64,000 nt of DNA from Adiantum capillus-veneris. Lineage: Eukaryota; Streptophyta; Polypodiopsida; Polypodiales; Pteridaceae. Position numbers and translations under genes: made by a program. Below are positions 58,961 through 64,000 of this stretch, piece by piece (position 1 is the first letter of the stretch; each line of letters begins with the position of its first letter). The notes below the pieces were generated by a model, which searched no databases, was not told the origin of the DNA, and saw only the letters and a list, made by a program, of their open reading frames with translations. The stretch is from positions 121,232,043 through 121,296,042 of the forward strand of contig CM043960.1 of assembly GCA_014529385.2 (NCBI GenBank), written 5' to 3'.

Positions 58961-59287
58961 TTTTTTCCTATGATTTGTTGTTCTTTGATTTTGGCCTTCC
59001 ATGGTTGTTACAAAAGTTGCTAGTGATAGTGATGACCTGATTTCCTGGTAGGGGATGTCATAAGAATCATCATTTTCACTACTATCCTCAACAAGGTTGA
59101 ATTTTGGGGGTGATGGAACAAGTTGTTGATAAGGGAAACCATAAGATTCTTCGCTGTCGCTTTTTGTCAAGCTGCTATTATCATCAAGGTTGATATTGGG
59201 TGCTTTCCCTTGGTGGTTTTGTTGGTTATGGAAAGTTAATGTTTGTTTGTTCTTGGATTGCAATTTTTGGAGGACTTTTCCAGCCAA
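58955..59287 (-). pseudogene. Element G polyprotein segment with acidic tyrosine repeats
   Basis: 110 codons. It contains SDSEESYGFPYQQLVPSPPK and, 25 residues later, SENDDSYDIPYQEIRSSLSL: two copies of an acidic block followed by S-Y-x-[IF]-P-Y-Q. Upstream of the W-P-K array, where F has its protease. No protease motif is seen here. Confidence 0.5.
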
Positions 59288-59469
59288 TTGATTAGCACAT
59301 TGCTAGCTCGTTGCCATGGCCGTCTTCTTCTTGAATGAGTCTTTTCTTCATGTATAGGAGCAATGTATGAGGATGCTTGTTGCTATTGTGTCACCACCGG
59401 GGATTTTGGAATCCACTTTTGATGCATTTTATTTGTGCCACGGTGACACTGTTTCCTGAATCTTTGATC

Positions 59470-59808
59470 TCAATAATCATAAAACCGTGCATTAGTTAAA
59501 GTGTCGTTCATGTCACCTGCTGGGTTGTTCGGATTTCCATTGTCGGTATCTTCTTGAAACTCCAAGTGTTGTACGAAGTCATAGAACTCGTCTTCTTCTT
59601 CGTCTTTTGATTCACAACATTCCTTTGTTTGCTCTTCATTTTGGGAACTTGTTGATGTCTGGTTCTCTTCATTTTCTTGGATCATACTCACTGCAAAATA
59701 AGGAATGACATCAAAGCCATCTTTATCACAAAACTTTGTTGCTGGACCGTCTTGAATAGCGCACACATCCAGATCCATATTAAAATAGGAAAAGTAAGAA
59801 TAGGTCAC
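59470..59808 (-). pseudogene. Element G polyprotein, acidic segment
   Basis: 112 codons, rich in Glu, Asp, Asn and Gln (MIQENEENQTSTSSQNEEQT, ESKDEEEDEFYDFVQHLEFQ). It includes KFCDKDGFDVIPYF, which fits the module Y-x-[DN]-x-x-G-x-x-[YF] of element A with F and V at the outer places. No known domain. Confidence 0.45.
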
Positions 59809-59994
59809 ACAAAAATTTCTCCATAAAAAAAGAAACTATTATCTACATATCTTCTTTCGAGCTAACTAAAAAGCAAAAGTTGAAGGTAAATCTATCTCCT
59901 CATTGTGTAAGTCTTGCCTCACTTGGTACAATGAGAACTTGTTTCTTATCTTCAATGTTGCCAAGTGTTCATTGTGCATCCATACATCAATGTC

Positions 59995-60294
59995 TTAAAT
60001 GGAATTCTCATTGAAATCATCCACGTTTTGATCTAAAGGTACCAAGTCCCCCTCCATATGATGCCATCGACTATAAACAAATAAAATAATAAAGTTTTGG
60101 GTATAGATCCTGTATTTACTAGTAATGGAACCAGATTGCACTTTGCAAAGGATCCCATTTATTGTTTTTTGACTCCAACCCTCATCCAGAAATTCTAACA
60201 CATCTTCATTGTCTAAGCACTTAACCGACATCATTGTTCTAGACACTTTCACATCAACCTTTGCAAAGAAATCCACAAAGACAATGATGGCCAT
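59995..60294 (-). pseudogene. Element G, most upstream readable segment
   Basis: 100 codons: MMSVKCLDNEDVLEFLDEGW, then YRIYTQNFIILFVYSRWHHM and an acidic end. Not recognised. It precedes the other G segments on the same strand, so it may be the N-terminal part of the same polyprotein. Confidence 0.35.
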
Positions 60295-61309
60295 AAAAAT
60301 TGAAATTCTGCTTAACTTGCTTGTAATGTTGGCCTTTTACATTTCTGGATCTCATAAAAGATCTTGCACCTATAGCTTTCACTTGTTACTGAACTTGGCA
60401 ATGGCCACTCTCCACTTCTGAAACTAGGCAGTGTAACCTTGTTGACAGTGTCCTAATCCTTCATAGATTTTGGTGGGATATAAAAATGATCATAAAAATT
60501 ATCCCTTTTTTTGCCAAAGAACTATGTGTTCTCCCTTTGTAAAGCTCTGAAGTCACCAATGGATCCATGCTAGACATCTAAAATATCTATGACACACTCC
60601 AGTGGTTGTCATTCCTTTATGTTTGAGGGATACAGGTCTGTAATGAGCATGGCAGAGAACCACAAACCAAAATTATAACAATCATGTAGAGAATCACAAA
60701 CATAGTAGAGAATCACAAACTAAAATTATAACAATCAAGTACAAAAGATAATCTAATGTGTACATTTGAATAACAAACAAGAAGATAACCACAAAACAAG
60801 TTACATAGTAGAGAAACACTTACAATAAACTCTGTGCTGAGGAATATTTGAGCTTTCGGGTTGTAGATGAAGCTCCTTGTGTATGTAAACATGCTGCACC
60901 AAAACTTCTTTCATTGTCTTCTTGGCTCCAACAAGTCGAAAGTCTTTCACTCTCCCTTTTCAGCATGACAAGAATGGGTTCTTGGATGAGGCTTTTCTTC
61001 TCTATCTCTATTGCGTTATAATTCAGTTACCCTTGGTTATAGATATTGGAATCCATTGGTTATGTTCATCTAATGTGGCATAAGTGGTCATGGATTCAAT
61101 ACCTCAGATTGTGGCTCAAAGAAAATTCATTTTAGAAAATCAAATAAAATTTCCAAGAAGAAGATTCCGTAACGGAAGCCCTCCCCTCATTGGCTTAGAG
61201 CACTCTCACTCTAAGACCTCAAACTTCCCCTAATGGTGCACACAGATCTAACAAGACTGAAAAAAACCTCTATAATTACATACCTTGAGCCCCTAAAGTT
61301 TCTACCAAG
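60295..61309. other. No gene seen
   Basis: About 1 kb without convincing coding potential. There is a local direct repeat of agagaatcacaaac-type words at 60655-60720. Confidence 0.4.
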
Positions 61310-61709
61310 TTGGCATATCATGCCATAGGCCAAGCATACCATTTGCCACTTGCTCCCGCTAAGAATGGTTGGCTCCTTAATGCGATGGATAGTGATGAAC
61401 CACCACCATCACCAAGGGTAACAAGAACATCTACAAGAATTGACAAAAGATTGGTTAAAATTAGAGAGCTCAAAGAAGAGATTGCAAGTGCTGCCTCTGC
61501 TACCCCCAAGAAGAAGATAAAGAAATAGAACAAGAGGATACAATCTCGGAAAATCAACCACCTTCGGATGATGATAAAGAGGAAAATAAAAAAGGCAAGG
61601 AAAAACAGAAGATCGAGGAGGCGGCACAAAAAAGAGCTAAAATACCACCACATGTGCAGGTAGAGGATCTGACACAAAGAGCCGTCCACCTCTTTTCCAT
61701 AGCTTTGTA
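61310..61709 (+). pseudogene. Hypothetical Lys/Glu-rich protein (element H)
   Basis: It begins MAYHAIGQAYHLPLAPAKNG, then SDEPPPSPRVTRTSTRIDKR and a charged helix LVKIRELKEEIASAASATPK. A frame change near 61510 continues the charge pattern, DKEIEQEDTISENQPPSDDD and KEENKKGKEKQKIEEAAQKR, to a stop at 61709. No domain recognised. It lies on the plus strand upstream of the H 3' end, so it may be part of an H gag-like protein. The hydrophobic frame on the opposite strand is its shadow. Confidence 0.4.
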
Positions 61710-62640
61710 GGCTTCATTTGTGCCTTGTAGAGTGAGAACAGCTACATGCAGCTCTCGTGGGTGAGGAGCTTGTTTTGGTCTCTACTTATTGCTTATGATA
61801 GTGCTAGTTGAACATTTGCTACTTCGAGTTGGGCTTGTACTTACTTGGCATGTGCATGAGGTTTCAAAAAATTTGCATACACATATTTAGAGTGCTTTTA
61901 TTTTTTGTCGCTCACCTTTGAGAGATTCTTCAGCTCTTCAACCATCTCTCTTAACTGGTTTTGTTGGCTCTTATTTGTCTCTTGCAATGCCTATATTTGT
62001 GCATGTGTGATTTCATGCACATTGATGTATTCATCGCACTAGCCACCTCCAATTGTGTTGTTTTCACATGAATTTCTTGTTGTTATCTCTGGAGATGGTT
62101 CTCTTGAGCATAAATACCCATCATCTGTTCTATGATGTGGTGACCAAAATTGGTCTACTCTTTGGCATCATCAAGAGGAGCCTTTCATGATGCGCTAGTT
62201 CCTTCATGCTTGTTTACCTTTGTTTCCTTTTTGTTTTCTTCTTTTGTGTGTCTCCTCGTCCCTTGTTCTCGCATTCTAGTAGAAATTCAGCTTGTGTAGC
62301 TACTTGGGAGCTCTCTTGAGTCGCTCTGCAACATATCTAGAGGAGGTAAAATGTGTCCTTTTACCTTTGGAGGTAAAGCTTTGGTTGTTCTTATATAGGT
62401 GGCACTATCTAAGTAGTACCTTCTATTGTTTGTGCATCGTTCTTTGGAAAATCTTTTATTATTAGCTTTTCCTTGCTTTGGTATTCAATGGAAATATTTT
62501 CCTCCTTGGTGGTTGCTTCTTCTTCCTTAGAAGGTTTATCAGCTTTGGTAGCTTGAGCTTCTTTGTTTTGCCGATCTTCTTTATCCTCATATATTTTGTT
62601 AAGCCAATCCTGAGGATCCTCTTGCTATTGAAACATAGGA
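61710..62640. other. No gene seen
   Basis: Mixed-composition stretch. Broken short frames only. Confidence 0.35.
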
Positions 62641-63891
62641 GTCTTAGCTCACAGCTTTCTTGGATTTGGATGTCAAAATTTCTCAAAGTCACCTTGAAGG
62701 TCATGCTCAAGCTCAAAAGATTCTGTTCTCCAAGGAACTGGAAATGGAGTTCAGACTTGAGAAAATGCAGAGAAGAGAATTTTCCTTAAGTTACATGCAA
62801 AAGAAAGAGGCCTTTTTCAAAGAGATAGCATAAAAGAGGATCTGCAAAATGCTCATGAACAGAACAAAGAGAAGCACCTAGCACCAAAGTTGATACATGA
62901 GAGCCTGCAATCAGAGACAAAGAGGCCTTATAATTCCTGGAATATCTAAGAAAGACAATAGATATTTCCTCTCCCCCAGAGATATCACCAGTGGTGGAAG
63001 TGAAAGTTGGCTCTTCAACACTACCTGAGGGCCTATCCATTGAAGCAAACAAGGCCTTGAAGGTGAACATAGCATAATAAATAGAATGTATTTGGAAGGA
63101 AGCAATGGCATGGGAAGAGTGGATAATACACTCACTAAATGTGACCGAACTAACTCCAAAGCAAATTGACAATCCAGCAAAGCCTTCCTTATCCATTGAT
63201 CAAGTAGGACCTTCTCAAGTAAAGGAAAGACTACTTAAGAATCAATCATCTTTTCCTGCAAAGCCACACGCCTCTTGGAAAAAGATCAGGCTTAAGCGCC
63301 ATCCTAGGTACGTAGTGCTCTATGTGCACGGTCCACCAAAGGTAAAGCCGGACCCAACATTGTGTCCCATTATTTGGGAAAGACCCTGATGGATGCCATC
63401 AAGATGTTCAAGACGATTCTAGATATTGCTTGTATTATGTTCATAAAGATAGCTAAGATGATGTAGACCTACCTGTTGCAAGCATTCCACAAGGCTGAAT
63501 GGGCAAATGCAACAAAGATGTCTTTCCTCAAAGGTAACCAGGGATTATGCTATGATTTTTCTAACAACTCACATATGAAATCTTTTATGGATTTTATGTC
63601 ATATTAATGTTCTTAACTTAGTACATGAAAACATTTAAAAAAGCATTCTATACAAGGATTTTCACTCACATATCAAAGATCTTCAGCCTCATGATAGAAA
63701 ACCTTCAAGCACGCCTCATTGGCTATTTGGCCATGGAGCTAAAGAACAAGATTATTAAGCAGGTCATCACAGATTCCGAGAAGAGACTCCGCATCACAAG
63801 TACCAAGAGACCCTTGAGGCACTGCATAAACAACATAAAGCACAGAAGCCATACCACTGTCTCACACTGTGTTGCAGACGACCCAGACTAG
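62641..63891 (+). pseudogene. Element H, decayed 3' coding region
   Basis: Plus-strand pieces: KILFSKELEMEFRLEKMQRR with SYMQKKEAFFKEIA (near 62710-62835, coiled-coil-like); MAWEEWIIHSLNVTELTPKQ and PHASWKKIRLKRHPRYVVLY (63105-63389); an 88-codon frame 63625-63891 that ends at the stop directly before a polypurine tract. None has a motif of pol, so the kind of protein is unknown. Position before the polypurine tract shows that it is the 3' part of an LTR element. Confidence 0.4.
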
Positions 63892-63902
63892 GAGGAGGGG
63901 AA
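63890..63902 (+). other. Polypurine tract of element H
   Basis: aggaggaggggaa, directly followed by tgtta. Confidence 0.7.
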
Positions 63903-64000
63903 TGTTAAAAACCAAGCTAACAATTCTATTAATTTCTTATCATGTTGAACAAAATTGTTGTAATTTTACCCTCATTAATGAATGAAAATCCCATCAAGTC
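63903..64000 (+). repeat. LTR-H, 3' LTR, start only
   Basis: Begins tgttaaaaacc after a polypurine tract and is cut by the window end. No second copy is in the window. Confidence 0.6.

Noticed and set aside
61318-61689. Hydrophobic minus-strand frame of 123 codons
   Set aside because: It is the opposite strand of a Lys/Glu-rich frame (codons aag/gag give ctt/ctc), and nothing on that strand continues it.

Overview
This window looks like nuclear DNA from a land plant with a large, repeat-rich genome. I could not identify a single host gene. Almost everything is LTR retrotransposon: Ty3/gypsy elements (one chromodomain-carrying family primed by initiator-Met tRNA, and several families primed by Asp tRNA), Ty1/copia elements, and a gag-protease-only type. 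Very long AC and AG/CT microsatellites sit inside LTRs and in one coding region. The species cannot be read from this. A fern, lycophyte or gymnosperm would fit the repeat load and the dinucleotide runs, but that is a weak inference.

Layout. (1) 1-9156, minus strand: element A, with a partial 3' LTR at the window edge, a polypurine tract, a decayed gag-protease polyprotein (5.7 to 1.7 kb), a 3.1-kb leader, a tRNA-Asp primer site and a truncated 5' LTR. It has no reverse transcriptase, RNase H or integrase. (2) 9157-39328, minus strand: gypsy family E. A gag fragment (E') is followed by LTR-X1, a polypurine tract and the E interior (gag, protease, RT and RNase H at 29.5-35.8 kb, no integrase found). 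It ends in two leader+LTR-X units in tandem at 36.4-39.3 kb. A foreign protease plus W-[VIL]-P-K segment (F, 28.2-29.5 kb) abuts the RNase H. (3) 10885-26238, plus strand: D1, a chromodomain gypsy element inserted in E. It is itself hit by copia C1 (14190-19132, target duplication AAAAG) and by a 1.3-kb inverted-repeat element with TTAA duplications (23518-24838). The RT region of D1 is replaced by 1.1 kb of poly-C and microsatellite. (4) 39329-57745, minus strand: element B, a relative of A and E, with gag, a leader carrying a 283-bp palindrome-bounded tandem repeat, a primer site and an LTR. That LTR is split by D2 (44422-57409, target duplication ATGAG), which is split in turn by copia C2 (45531-51246, target duplication AAAGA). 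(5) 58.0-60.3 kb, minus strand: G, a decayed relative of A and F with an array of W-[VIL]-P-K peptides. (6) 61.3-64.0 kb, plus strand: H, the 3' end of another LTR element.

Insertion order read from nesting: A, B and E first; then D1 into E and D2 into B; then C1 into D1, C2 into D2 and the TTAA element into the D1 3' LTR. All large reading frames carry stops or frameshifts. C2 and D2 are the least damaged. The most unusual content is the gag-protease-only architecture of A and its relatives F and G, the repeated tyrosine/glycine peptide module in A, and the palindrome-bounded tandem repeat in the B leader.
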